From Loigolactobacillus coryniformis subsp. coryniformis KCTC 3167 = DSM 20001 (lineage in GTDB: Bacteria; Bacillota; Bacilli; Lactobacillales; Lactobacillaceae): a DNA stretch of 64,000 bases. Under the pieces are notes generated by a model that saw only the letters and a program-made list of their open reading frames with translations, was not told where the DNA came from and searched no databases. The DNA lies in the NCBI RefSeq assembly GCF_002706425.1, contig NZ_CP017713.1, forward strand, positions 2,108,001 through 2,172,000. Direction: 5' to 3'. Shown here one piece after another: positions 17,318-26,183 of this stretch. The translations under genes were made by a program, and so were the position numbers. Position 1 is the stretch's first letter. Each line of letters starts with the position of its first letter.

Positions 17318-18284
17318 TGCAATGTGGCAACAATACCCGCGCCTAGCGCCAGAGTTAACTGCCACACTGACTTTGATTGAAAAAAATATTAAAGCCCATG
17401 ATCCAGAAGTCACTGCGGCTATTATCGATATGATCCATGCTGGTGGTAAATTGCTGCGCCCGGCTTACTGCCTGTTATTCGCCCAATTTCACGAAACTGA
17501 TCGTAAAAAGATGATTGCGTTAGCTGCTGCAGTCGAAACATTACACACAGCAACATTGATTCATGACGACATTGTTGATGAATCCAATCTACGCCGTAAT
17601 CAACCAACGATCCAAGCACGCTTCGGTAAAGACACCGCTGTATACGCGGGTGATTATCTCTTTGTCGTGTGTTTTAAACTACTGGCGCACTATACCAGTG
17701 ACCTCCGCAGTATCCAAGTTAATTCGAATAGCATGGAAAGAATTCTTAACGGTGAGATCCACCAAATGAAGATGCGCTATCAGCTATCGATGAGCTTAGA
17801 TGATTATTTATTGCAAATCAAAGGTAAAACGTCTCAGCTTTTCAGTACTGCTTGCTTTATTGGCGCTTATGAAAGTGGTAATACTCAAAGTTTTGCACGT
17901 CAAAGTGAACAGATCGGTATGGCGATCGGAACTGCTTTTCAAATTGTTGATGATATCCTTGATTACCAACAAAGTAGTGCTACTTTGGGAAAACCAGTTT
18001 TAGAGGACGTTCGTCAAGGTGTCTATTCCGCGCCACTAGTTTTCGCCCTGCAAAACGCGAACCCCGAATTAGTCGCATTACTAAAAAAACGAACCGCTTT
18101 AACACCAGCGGAATGTGAACAGATTCGCCAATTGGTTGTGGCGGCTGGTGGGGTCACAGCCGCACAAAAATTAGCTGCTGACTATACGCAACAAGCACTA
18201 ACTGCGATCCACAAGTTACCGGCTGGCGCGGCACGGGATGACTTGGAACAATTAACGCAACAGTTGCTGACCCGTAAATATTAA
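17304..18284 (+). CDS. dmkB: Polyprenyl diphosphate synthase (DmkB)
   Basis: A 326-residue trans-isoprenyl diphosphate synthase. The substrate region GGKLLRP is at 47-53, the first Asp-rich motif is HDDIVDESNLRR (Asp88, Asp89, Asp92), and the second is QIVDDILDY (Asp216, Asp217, Asp220). It makes the long prenyl chain attached by DmkA. The three-gene eetA-eetB-dmkB unit with overlapping ends is a single operon. Confidence 0.9.
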   Translation: MTKINAMWQQYPRLAPELTATLTLIEKNIKAHDPEVTAAIIDMIHAGGKLLRPAYCLLFAQFHETDRKKMIALAAAVETLHTATLIHDDIVDESNLRRNQPTIQARFGKDTAVYAGDYLFVVCFKLLAHYTSDLRSIQVNSNSMERILNGEIHQMKMRYQLSMSLDDYLLQIKGKTSQLFSTACFIGAYESGNTQSFARQSEQIGMAIGTAFQIVDDILDYQQSSATLGKPVLEDVRQGVYSAPLVFALQNANPELVALLKKRTALTPAECEQIRQLVVAAGGVTAAQKLAADYTQQALTAIHKLPAGAARDDLEQLTQQLLTRKY

Positions 18285-18291
18285 AACATGC

Positions 18292-18336
18292 AAAAAGCAT
18301 ATCTAACGACAAAATTTATCGTTAGATATGCTTTTT
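18292..18336. terminator. Bidirectional terminator between dmkB and the LDH2-type gene
   Basis: An 18-bp perfect stem (18292-18309 with 18319-18336) with A and T runs sits between convergent genes. Confidence 0.92.
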
Positions 18337-18379
18337 ATATAGAATCTAAATTAATTGAGGTGCTTAAAAACGACCTAAC

Positions 18380-19489
18380 CTATTCCCAGGCAAATTTAAA
18401 ATCAATGGCATATTTATCCCGCACGGCTGTTAGTGAATCGCGCACAGCTGGATTTAATGGAACGCCCGTTTCTGAACGCTCTAGGAAGGCTAAATATTCC
18501 TTTTCACCACCTGTATAAATTCGTGACTGGCCTTTTGCTTTCTTCGAAGCACGCAGAGCCCGCAAAATATCACCAGCGGTTTTTTCAAAAGCTGAAAGTT
18601 CAGTAAATGCGTTAACGTCAATGGCAATGAAGAAGTGACCTAAATGATACGGTTGTTTTTTACCATGCACATCAAAGCCACTTAATTGATGTAAGAAACT
18701 ACCTCCCTGTAATGCAGCTGATAAGACTTCAACTACAGTTGCGTAATCGTACCCCTTATAACCAGCTAACTCTTCGCCAATACCACCCAGTGGCGCCAAT
18801 GCACAAGTACCATCCACTAGTCCTTTAAGTGCAATATCTGGATCAGTGACGCCTTCCCCATTTTCATCGATCACCCATCCATAAGGCATGGTTTTATGGA
18901 TACGTGCATAATGTTCAATTTTCCCCCGCTGGGTAATTGAAGTTGCTGCATCGATCATAAACGGAAAGGCTTCATCAGTTGGAAAACCAATTGTTAATGG
19001 GTTGGTTCCAAGCATATTTTCTACTCCAAAAGTTGGCGCGATCGATGGCCGAGCATTGGTACCAGTCATCCCGATCATCCCATTCTTAGCTGCCATGATT
19101 GGATAATAACCTGCGATTCCATAATGAGTTGAATTACGAACTGCAACCATGCCCATGCCATACTCTTTAGCCTTATCGATTGCCATTTGCATTGCTTGTG
19201 TACCGATAACATGGCCCATACCGTTCCCACCATCAAGTACAGCGGTTGTTTTGGTTTCACGCACAACTTCCACCTTAGTGATCACGTTCTGGATACCAGC
19301 TTCGATCCGATCAATATAGATTGGCTTAAAACGGCCAACACCGTGAGAATCAATACCACGTTTGTCGGATTCAATCAGTACTTGTGCACAAGTCTGTGCA
19401 TCGGTGGCGGGGACACCAACGGCTTCAAAACCGAGCTCCATAAATTTCTGCAAGTTCGCGAAAGTCTCATACTGGATATCTTGTGCCAT
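18380..19489 (-). CDS. Malate/L-lactate dehydrogenase family oxidoreductase (LDH2 type)
   Basis: A 369-residue member of the LDH2/MDG family, NAD(P)-dependent 2-hydroxyacid dehydrogenases unrelated to classical LDH. Typical segments are SDKRGIDSHGVGRF near residues 47-60 (with the catalytic His region), VRNSTHYGIAGYY, GTNPLTIGFP and AGYKGYDYA. Substrate could be malate, L-lactate, ureidoglycolate or a sulfonated analogue; context does not decide. It is monocistronic with a full-match cre site 57-74 bp upstream of the start, so catabolite repression by CcpA is likely. Confidence 0.88.
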   Translation of the reverse strand: MAQDIQYETFANLQKFMELGFEAVGVPATDAQTCAQVLIESDKRGIDSHGVGRFKPIYIDRIEAGIQNVITKVEVVRETKTTAVLDGGNGMGHVIGTQAMQMAIDKAKEYGMGMVAVRNSTHYGIAGYYPIMAAKNGMIGMTGTNARPSIAPTFGVENMLGTNPLTIGFPTDEAFPFMIDAATSITQRGKIEHYARIHKTMPYGWVIDENGEGVTDPDIALKGLVDGTCALAPLGGIGEELAGYKGYDYATVVEVLSAALQGGSFLHQLSGFDVHGKKQPYHLGHFFIAIDVNAFTELSAFEKTAGDILRALRASKKAKGQSRIYTGGEKEYLAFLERSETGVPLNPAVRDSLTAVRDKYAIDFKFAWE

Positions 19490-19545
19490 GTCGCTACTTC
19501 CTTTCTGTTAAAAAAATAAACCTCAGCTTTAGCGTAATTACTATA

Positions 19546-19563
19546 TTTGCAAGCGGTTACATA
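19546..19563 (-). promoter_or_regulatory. CcpA cre site
   Basis: TTTGCAAGCGGTTACATA fits the degenerate cre consensus WWTGNAARCGNWWWCAWW at all 18 positions. Its position near the promoter of the LDH2-type gene suggests carbon catabolite repression. Confidence 0.8.
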
Positions 19564-19636
19564 TAGAGGATATCACATTTTTTCACAGGGAACAATCTAA
19601 ATCAGTTGTCACCCTAACTTTTCACGCTAAATAAAA

Positions 19637-19660
19637 AAAGAGCCCATTACTAGACTCTTC
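19637..19660 (-). terminator. Terminator of the tagE-like pair
   Basis: A 6-bp stem (AGAGTC/GGCTCT on the minus strand) and 7-T run lie just after the stop at 19668. Confidence 0.65.
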
Positions 19661-19667
19661 TGCACGG

Positions 19668-21173
19668 CTATAATTCTAAAAGTTGCTGCCATAACGGCCA
19701 AACTTTGTTCTCGCTATATTGGCGTGCACTGCGATAAGCGTTTTGACTCAATTGGCGCCAACGTTTTTGATTCACCAATGCTTTAGTGATCGCACTCGCT
19801 AATGCTTTAACATTCCCTGATGGCACTAAGTAGCCATTATTGCCATCAGTAATGATCTCTTTTGGCCCATAATTAACGTCATAACTAACAACGGGTACCC
19901 CATGAGATAACGCCTCAACCAAAGCTAACGATTGGCCATCACTTTCTGCCGGATAAACAAATAATTGTGCCTGATCGTACGTTGCCTTTAAGTCTTGATG
20001 ATACGGTACAAAGGTGACCACATTTTTCAAATTAAGCTGCGTAACTTGCCGTTGTAAATTATTGACCTCACTACCATAACCATGGATCGCCAAGGTCGTA
20101 TCCGTCAAGCGCTGATGAACTTGGCTAAAAGCTTCGATCAATTGATTGAGCCGCTTAGTTTGATCAACGCGACCCACAAAAATAATTTTACCTGGTGTCC
20201 GTTGACTAGCCGCAACTTGTTTGGCCTTTAATCTTGTTTCACTGACAACTGCTGCAGGGATTGCTGTGATCGGTCGAGCTGGCTTGCCCCCTAACCAGCG
20301 AGTCAAGTCGGCTTGCTGTTGCTTTGTTGCTGTGATCACGCCATCTAATTGCACTAAATGATCATGCAATGCATAGACATAAGCACCATTCATATTACTG
20401 AAGACTTGGTCCTGTGGATCATTAGCATGAGTTGTTGGCAACCAAGCAAACTTCCGCGCTGCTGTTTGCATATTGATCACTGGCCAATCAGCAGCTAATG
20501 GTCGGTCAGCAATAAAGGTCCCGGGAGTACGCTGATTCAATTCGTCGAGAAAGAAACGCATCAACTCATCCTCAGAATTAAATTGCCATTCACGACCATG
20601 ATAAGCCAGCAAACGAATTGACGAGATATAATTATTATTTGCGTCATTATGAGCGTAATAACGCTCAAACAAACGACTGCCGTCAACATTATAAATGATC
20701 TCAGTGATCACTTCGCCAGCTGGTGAAAAGAATTGATCACTGGCTTTAAACCCACGCGAATCATAGTAAGTTCGCTGCACAACATTAGTAAGAGCATCAA
20801 AATAATTAACATAATAAAGGTGGCCTACTGTTCCTGGACTGAAATAAACATCGGCAATAACCTGATCACCATCACGGACATGACTAACATTCGCCCCAGG
20901 ATCAACATTATACGCTGGCGCTAATTTAAGGTCCTGAATCTTTAACACACGTTCAGGCAGTTCCTCGCTACCACGGAAAAAATCGTATAAGTTGACCATA
21001 TCCGTTGCTGCCAACCCAAAATGAGTCATATTTTGATGTAGTAAAACATCAAAATCACGGGTTACAAGCTTAGCCGGTTCTTGATGTTGTTTAAATAGCG
21101 CGATCCGTTTAAATTCAGCATGTTCAACACCTGAATTCAACGCCATTAAATATTGGTTAACAAAATAGATCAT
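19668..21173 (-). CDS. TagE-like GT4 glycosyltransferase (second of pair)
   Basis: A 501-residue glycosyltransferase. Residues 1-230 hold the lactobacillar TagE-type N-terminal region (YFVNQYLMALNSGVEHAEFK). About 230-501 is a GT-B domain with the donor-binding segment SDGQSLALVEALSHGVPVV. TagE proteins add glucose to poly(glycerol-phosphate) teichoic acid using UDP-glucose. The first acidic residue of the usual E-x7-E signature is Asp here (DGQSLALVE), unlike its neighbour. The 4-bp overlap with the upstream paralogue indicates translational coupling. Glycosylation of another surface polymer or protein is possible. Confidence 0.82.
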   Translation of the reverse strand: MIYFVNQYLMALNSGVEHAEFKRIALFKQHQEPAKLVTRDFDVLLHQNMTHFGLAATDMVNLYDFFRGSEELPERVLKIQDLKLAPAYNVDPGANVSHVRDGDQVIADVYFSPGTVGHLYYVNYFDALTNVVQRTYYDSRGFKASDQFFSPAGEVITEIIYNVDGSRLFERYYAHNDANNNYISSIRLLAYHGREWQFNSEDELMRFFLDELNQRTPGTFIADRPLAADWPVINMQTAARKFAWLPTTHANDPQDQVFSNMNGAYVYALHDHLVQLDGVITATKQQQADLTRWLGGKPARPITAIPAAVVSETRLKAKQVAASQRTPGKIIFVGRVDQTKRLNQLIEAFSQVHQRLTDTTLAIHGYGSEVNNLQRQVTQLNLKNVVTFVPYHQDLKATYDQAQLFVYPAESDGQSLALVEALSHGVPVVSYDVNYGPKEIITDGNNGYLVPSGNVKALASAITKALVNQKRWRQLSQNAYRSARQYSENKVWPLWQQLLEL

Positions 21174-22717
21174 TTATTCGCCCCACCTTTCTGTGAATAA
21201 TACTGCTCGGCTGCAGTGATCAATTGTTGCCAGGCATACCAAACTGCGTTTTCTGAATACCGCTGACTATCTTGATAAGCCTGTTTACTGTAAGCCTGTA
21301 ATTTGGCTGGATCACTCAATAATGTATAGATAGCTTCGGCTAACGCATCAATGTCGTTTAAAGGTACCAATAGCCCATCTTGCTGGTCACGAATAATTGC
21401 TTGGGGCCCATATTTAATATCATAAGCTACTTGGGGTAACCCATGCGCCTGACCTTCTAATAAAGCTAGGGCAAAGCCTTCAGCACGACTAGTCAGCACC
21501 GCCAACTGAGCATGATCATACACTTGACCAACATCAGTGGTGTAATCATTGAATTTAACATAGTCACCGACACCCAGTTCAGTCACTAATTGATGTAACT
21601 TGGTCCCGGTATCACCGTTGGCATAACCCCAGAAATCTAACGAGACTTGGGGAAATTTAGCATGAACTTTTTTAATTGCTTTGATCAATTGATCCTGTTG
21701 CTTTTCTTCCGATAAACGAGCAACCATAACGACTTTACCTGGTGTTCGTTTTGACCATTTAACCGGTGGCTGAGCACTTAATTCATCGGCCACCACCCCC
21801 ACTGGGATCGTGAAGATCGGTGTAGTCGTGCCATAACGGGCCGTAAAATCATCGGCTTGCTGTTGAGTTGCAGCGATCACACCATTCCAATCAGCTAAAT
21901 TATTCAAGGCCAACTCGTAATTATAATTTAAAGCGGAGTGCCGTGGGTCAGCTGGGTCATTAACGTGATTACTGTGTAAATGCATCACGCGAAACGGTCG
22001 CGTGTGCATTCGTAGCGTTGACCAAGCTAATTCATAAGTCCGATCAACCACAAATACATTCCGGCCATTATCGACTTGATTTAATTCATCCAAGAAGAAG
22101 CGCATCATCGCCTCTTCACCGTTAAACGACCAATCACAGCCGTGATAGTCAATAAAGCGATAAAGTGAGTTCTTCACCTTGCCCTGCTTATTTTGCATAT
22201 GGAACGTCTGATAAACAACTTTGCCTTGCGGATCAAAAACCTGTTCACTAGCGACTTGACCATCAAAGGTATAGAACTGCTCTAACCCTTTAAAGCCACG
22301 AGTGTCATACCACTCAGTCTTCGTCAATTTACCGTTGCGGTCAAAATACTGAACATTATTTAACCGTGAGTCAGTAGCGCTGATCGTATTGACCCGCATC
22401 CGCAACTGATCATCTTGCTCTACCTTATAATTATGCGCATCTGCAGTCACTTGGTATTCTGCCGGCAGGTTCAGATCAGCGATCGTCAATTTTCGTGGTT
22501 TAAAGCCAGTTGAATTTTGAATAAAATCGAATAAATTGATTTGATTATTCTCCGCGATTCCGGCAGCAGCTAAGGTTTCGTGGAGACTTAAAGAAAAGAA
22601 GCGGGTCACGATCTTAGCGGGAACACCATGTTTATTGAATAAAGCGAGGCGCTTCATTTCTGCGTGCTCAATTCCAGATTTTTTTAAATTCATACTGGTA
22701 TTTACAAAATAAAACAC
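21170..22717 (-). CDS. TagE-like GT4 glycosyltransferase (first of pair)
   Basis: A 515-residue paralogue of the next gene, with the same N-terminal region (SGIEHAEMKRLALFNKHG) and a GT-B C-terminal half carrying an intact E-x7-E motif (EGFALALLE) followed by GQAHGLPQVAYDIKYGPQ. Likely role is glucosylation of wall teichoic acid or a related cell-surface polymer. Tandem tagE-like pairs in lactobacilli may act together or on different acceptors. The gene is preceded by GGAGCTGGC. Confidence 0.82.
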   Translation of the reverse strand: MFYFVNTSMNLKKSGIEHAEMKRLALFNKHGVPAKIVTRFFSLSLHETLAAAGIAENNQINLFDFIQNSTGFKPRKLTIADLNLPAEYQVTADAHNYKVEQDDQLRMRVNTISATDSRLNNVQYFDRNGKLTKTEWYDTRGFKGLEQFYTFDGQVASEQVFDPQGKVVYQTFHMQNKQGKVKNSLYRFIDYHGCDWSFNGEEAMMRFFLDELNQVDNGRNVFVVDRTYELAWSTLRMHTRPFRVMHLHSNHVNDPADPRHSALNYNYELALNNLADWNGVIAATQQQADDFTARYGTTTPIFTIPVGVVADELSAQPPVKWSKRTPGKVVMVARLSEEKQQDQLIKAIKKVHAKFPQVSLDFWGYANGDTGTKLHQLVTELGVGDYVKFNDYTTDVGQVYDHAQLAVLTSRAEGFALALLEGQAHGLPQVAYDIKYGPQAIIRDQQDGLLVPLNDIDALAEAIYTLLSDPAKLQAYSKQAYQDSQRYSENAVWYAWQQLITAAEQYYSQKGGANK

Positions 22718-22808
22718 GATTGCGCCAGCTCCTTTGTTTTAAATTTATTTTTTTGCTTATCACTGATTAGAAATACCCCCTTAGTATAACAAAATCTTAC
22801 TTACAATG

Positions 22809-22845
22809 AAAAAAGTGGCGCATTGGCCATCGCCGTTGCCCCACT
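22809..22845 (-). terminator. Terminator of the DUF1002 gene
   Basis: On the minus strand, AGTGG...GCA/TGC...CCACT stem pairing is followed by six T residues, about 100 bp after the stop at 22947. The 22846-22946 stretch otherwise shows nothing recognisable. Confidence 0.65.
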
Positions 22846-22946
22846 AATTTAACTTGTCTTTGGAAAAAATCGTAACATTAATTTTTATCATTGGTTTGGC
22901 ATAAACGTGATTGAACAAGTTGCCTTTTCAATTCACGCTACATTAT

Positions 22947-23975
22947 TTAACCAAAAATACTTTGCCAAACGCTTTTGACCCAATTAGTGAATTGCTGCCA
23001 CCAACTACTGTTTTGGGCATTCTTTAACGCGCCACCAACCTTATCTAGGGCTGAGCCAATACTACTTTTAGCTTTATCTAACTGATTCATCGTTGATTTA
23101 TCTAACACGCCTGATGTGGTTTGATATTTACCAGCTAAATTAACTAACTGTTTAATATTGTTTTGACTGATTTTCCCAGATAAATTATTATCTTTGATCG
23201 AGTTATTGACGATCGTTGTGATTTGCGTGGTATTCGCGGTCTTGCCTTGCTCTTTCAGATCAGCTAGTTGTTGTTTGATATCGGTCAACGCATTAGCCAA
23301 TTGTAATTTGATCTTATTAGCGTCTTCTTTACTTTCAGAACTGCTCTGGTCAGGGTTGTCGGTTGCATTTTGTTTGACCGCATCTTGTGCGACTGAATTA
23401 GTCGTTTCCAATTCTTCTTGCCCTAACGCTGCTCGATCAGGATCAACGGTTTCGCCGTTAGCTTCAAAAGCTTTATAAACCCCAGTTAAGGCACTTTCAC
23501 CCGTTACTGGTTTTACACTTGCTACCTCGATTGTTGCATCAGTGATTCCAGCAGTGATCAGTGGATTTTTATATTCGTTAGCTGTGATCTGTGTAATATT
23601 AGATGGTGTATCAATTTTGACAGTGATCCCATGACCACTAGACTCACGAGTCACTAAAACGGACGAGATCATTACACTAGTATCGCCGGAACCAGAACCT
23701 AAATATTTAACTAAGTCCTGTCCAGTTACACTACTAGTGGTGACGTCGTTACTATTAATATGCATGATATTCATCGTCTCTTGAATTTGGCTTTGATTCA
23801 ACCCGCCACCATAAATAAATGTTGGTTTGCCCCAGCGTTCATTGACCACACTCTCGCTACTGCTACTAGAATACGTATCAGCGTGGGCAGCAACTATCCC
23901 ACTACCAAAAAAGACACCCGCTAATACAAGCACAACTACTGCACGGCGACTAATTTTTTGCCAAGTTTGTTTCAT
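22947..23975 (-). CDS. Secreted DUF1002 family protein
   Basis: A 342-residue exported protein. A signal peptide (about 1-32, basic MKQTWQKISRR then a hydrophobic core) ends near AAHA-D. A DUF1002 region follows (about 45-290: GKPTFIYGGGLNQSQIQETM, then the stretch around NEYKNPLITAGITDATIEVASVKP). A helical C-terminus ends WWQQFTNWVKSVWQSIFG, an amphipathic Trp-rich tail that might bind membrane or wall. The function of DUF1002 is unknown. ATG 23975 with GAGGGG is the true start; the longer open frame upstream merely reads through tandem repeats. Confidence 0.85.
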   Translation of the reverse strand: MKQTWQKISRRAVVVLVLAGVFFGSGIVAAHADTYSSSSSESVVNERWGKPTFIYGGGLNQSQIQETMNIMHINSNDVTTSSVTGQDLVKYLGSGSGDTSVMISSVLVTRESSGHGITVKIDTPSNITQITANEYKNPLITAGITDATIEVASVKPVTGESALTGVYKAFEANGETVDPDRAALGQEELETTNSVAQDAVKQNATDNPDQSSSESKEDANKIKLQLANALTDIKQQLADLKEQGKTANTTQITTIVNNSIKDNNLSGKISQNNIKQLVNLAGKYQTTSGVLDKSTMNQLDKAKSSIGSALDKVGGALKNAQNSSWWQQFTNWVKSVWQSIFG

Positions 23976-23987
23976 TATATAAAACCC

Positions 23988-24350
23988 CTCTACTCCACAA
24001 CAGTGGATAATTTTTATATCAAAAATTTCTGATGTTACGGACGATGACCATTCTTGTGGCAAAGGTCGTACCGCAAGAAACATGGCTCTACTCCACAATA
24101 GTGGATAATTTTTGTGCCAAAAATTTCTGATGTTACGGACGATGACCATTCTTGTGGCAAAGGTCATGCCGCAAGAAACATGGCTCTACGCCACAATAGT
24201 GGATAATTTTTATACCAAAAATTTTTGATGTTACGGACGATGACCATTCTTGTGGCAAAGGTCATGCCGCAAGAAACATGGCTCTACGCCACAACAGTGG
24301 TTAATTTTTATACCAAAATTTTCTGATACTACGACCTAGCCATGCTCATT
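23988..24350 (-). repeat. 98-bp tandem repeat, about 3.7 units, ahead of the DUF1002 gene
   Basis: Units begin at 23988, 24086, 24184 and 24282 (period exactly 98), each opening CTCTAC(T/G)CCACAA(T/C)AGTGG. The first three are complete and about 95% alike; the fourth fades after about 65 bp. Each contains a CCAC/GTGG mini-hairpin, an AT-rich part and a TGCGGCA/TTGCCAC hairpin. The unit next to the gene merges into its Shine-Dalgarno, so the array is the promoter or leader region. A diverged copy of the core lies at 2572-2625. 24351-24550 holds the pepI promoter region and nothing else recognised. Confidence 0.9.
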
Positions 24351-24550
24351 TTTAATTAAACACCAGATTCTTGATAACTTTGCTAGTAAAAAATTTCCAT
24401 AATCAACTCTAGCTTACTCATTTTACCTAATTTAGTCATCAAAAGCGATTTCTTCCACTAAATTTAAACTTATATTTAGCTTTGCTGATGCTTTAGGTTA
24501 GCCGCTGAAAATGCTAGAATGAAAGTATCTTATTAGAAAAAGGTGAGCGT

Positions 24551-25450
24551 ATGAAAAACGGAACCAACATCATTACCTTAGATAACGGTTATCATTTGTG
24601 GACCCGCACTGATGGTACCGGCGATATTCAACTATTGACCTTGCATGGTGGCCCTGGTGGTAATCATGAGTACTATGAAAATTTTGCTGATAAGTTGGCA
24701 CCACTTGGGGTCCGCGTTTCAATGTATGACCAATTAGGTTCATGGTATTCTGATCAACCTGATTTTTCTGATCCCGCGATCCGCGATCGCTTTTTAACTT
24801 ATGATTATTATTTGGATGAAGTTGAAGAAGTTCGGCAAAAATTAGGTTTAGACAATTTCTATTTGATCGGCCAATCTTGGGGTGGCGCTTTAACCATGCT
24901 TTATGCTTTGAAGTATGGCCAACATTTAAAGGGTGCGATCATCTCCAGTATGGTCGACAACATTGATGAATATGTCGTCAACATCAATAAAATCCGTGAA
25001 GAAGCCCTACCGGCCGACGCAGTAGCTTATATGAAGGACTGCGAGGCCCGCAACGATCTTGATAATGAGCGTTATCAAGGTTATGTTGACATTTTAAACG
25101 CTGGCTACGTTGATCGTAAGCAGCCACCGGCGATCTCTCATTTGGTCAGCACGATGGCAACTCCAGTTTACAATGACTTCCAAGGCAATAACGAATTTGT
25201 TGTTACCGGCAAGTTGAAGTCATGGGATATTCGCGATCAGATCAAGAATATCAAGGTTCCAACTTTATTGACTTTCGGTGAACATGAAACGATGCCACTA
25301 GCAACTGCCAAACGAATGGCGGAACAGATTCCTAACTCACGATTGGTCACCACTCCTGATGGTGGACATCACCATATGATTGATAACGCCCCAGTTTACT
25401 TCGATCATTTAAGTCAATTCATTCAAGACGTTGAAAACGGCACATTTTAG
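24551..25450 (+). CDS. pepI: Proline iminopeptidase-type alpha/beta hydrolase
   Basis: A 299-residue serine peptidase of the PepI family, which releases N-terminal proline from peptides. The oxyanion segment is HGGPGGNHEYY (32-42), the nucleophile elbow is GQSWGG (Ser109), and the C-terminal His is in DGGHHHM. The acid position reads GEHETMP, with Glu where many family members have Asp. Length matches lactobacillar PepI. AAAAAGGTGAG precedes the ATG. It is followed after 17 bp by a histidine phosphatase, probably in one operon. Substrate preference is inferred from family only. Confidence 0.85.
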   Translation: MKNGTNIITLDNGYHLWTRTDGTGDIQLLTLHGGPGGNHEYYENFADKLAPLGVRVSMYDQLGSWYSDQPDFSDPAIRDRFLTYDYYLDEVEEVRQKLGLDNFYLIGQSWGGALTMLYALKYGQHLKGAIISSMVDNIDEYVVNINKIREEALPADAVAYMKDCEARNDLDNERYQGYVDILNAGYVDRKQPPAISHLVSTMATPVYNDFQGNNEFVVTGKLKSWDIRDQIKNIKVPTLLTFGEHETMPLATAKRMAEQIPNSRLVTTPDGGHHHMIDNAPVYFDHLSQFIQDVENGTF

Positions 25451-25467
25451 CGTAGGAGGGGTCACTT

Positions 25468-26139
25468 ATGACAAAAACGACCGTTTATTTCGTGCGTCAC
25501 GGTCAAACTTATTTTAATCGGTATAATCGTATGCAAGGCTGGGCGGATTCACCGTTAACTGAACAAGGTATTCTGGATGCGAATAAGGTTGGCCAGCGGT
25601 TAGCACAGATCAAATTTGATCAAGCCTATTGCAGCGATACTGGTCGTGCACGGAGTACGGCACGCTTGATTCTCAAGGCCAACGCTGTCAGTAGTTTGAA
25701 CGAACCGATAGAAACGCCGTTTTTCCGCGAAGAATTTTATGGCTACTTTGAAGGTATGAATTCGCCAGAAGCCTGGTACCTTACTGGTGCTGGTCATGAC
25801 AGTAAAACTTATGCCGAAATTATTAGTAACTATTCGATCGATGCCTCCAAAGATTTTATGAAGCAAGCTGACCCTTTCCACGATGCTGAAAACAGTACTG
25901 AATACTGGAATCGCCTTTTGTTAGGCTTCGATATGTTGCGTCGTGACAATCCAGCTGGTGCTAAGATCTTACTAGTTAGTCATGGCACCACAATGCGCAG
26001 TATCGTCGGTAAATTTGGCCAGGAACACTTTGATCTGACTAAAAGTCCACGCAATGGTAGCGTCACTAAACTTCTTTTAGAAGGTAGCGAAGTTCACGTT
26101 GAGTACTATAATCGAATCGATGAAGGTCCTTTAGAATAA
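25468..26139 (+). CDS. Histidine phosphatase family protein
   Basis: A 223-residue phosphoglycerate mutase-like phosphatase. The phosphorylated His lies in VRHGQTYFNRYNRMQGWAD near residue 10, and a second catalytic His in LVSHGTTMRSIV. Members range from broad phosphatases to sugar-phosphate phosphatases; PhoE/GpmB-like lactobacillar homologues are common. Good Shine-Dalgarno GTAGGAGGGG. Probably co-transcribed with pepI. Confidence 0.88.
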   Translation: MTKTTVYFVRHGQTYFNRYNRMQGWADSPLTEQGILDANKVGQRLAQIKFDQAYCSDTGRARSTARLILKANAVSSLNEPIETPFFREEFYGYFEGMNSPEAWYLTGAGHDSKTYAEIISNYSIDASKDFMKQADPFHDAENSTEYWNRLLLGFDMLRRDNPAGAKILLVSHGTTMRSIVGKFGQEHFDLTKSPRNGSVTKLLLEGSEVHVEYYNRIDEGPLE

Positions 26140-26145
26140 GCATAT

Positions 26146-26178
26146 AAAAAACCGGTTCCAGTGCGGAATCGGTTTTTT
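26146..26178. terminator. Bidirectional terminator
   Basis: A stem AAACCGGTTCC/GGAATCGGTTT with one G-T pair and T runs on both strands sits between the convergent phosphatase and ABC permease genes. Confidence 0.88.
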
Positions 26179-26183
26179 GTGTG

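Noticed and set aside
23976-24167. N-terminal extension of the DUF1002 protein to a 406-residue frame
   Set aside because: The extra residues translate the 98-bp tandem repeat in two frames; the signal peptide and Shine-Dalgarno support ATG 23975.
23988-24350. Possible CRISPR array
   Set aside because: Whole 98-bp units repeat without unique spacers, and no cas genes are nearby; it is an ordinary tandem repeat.
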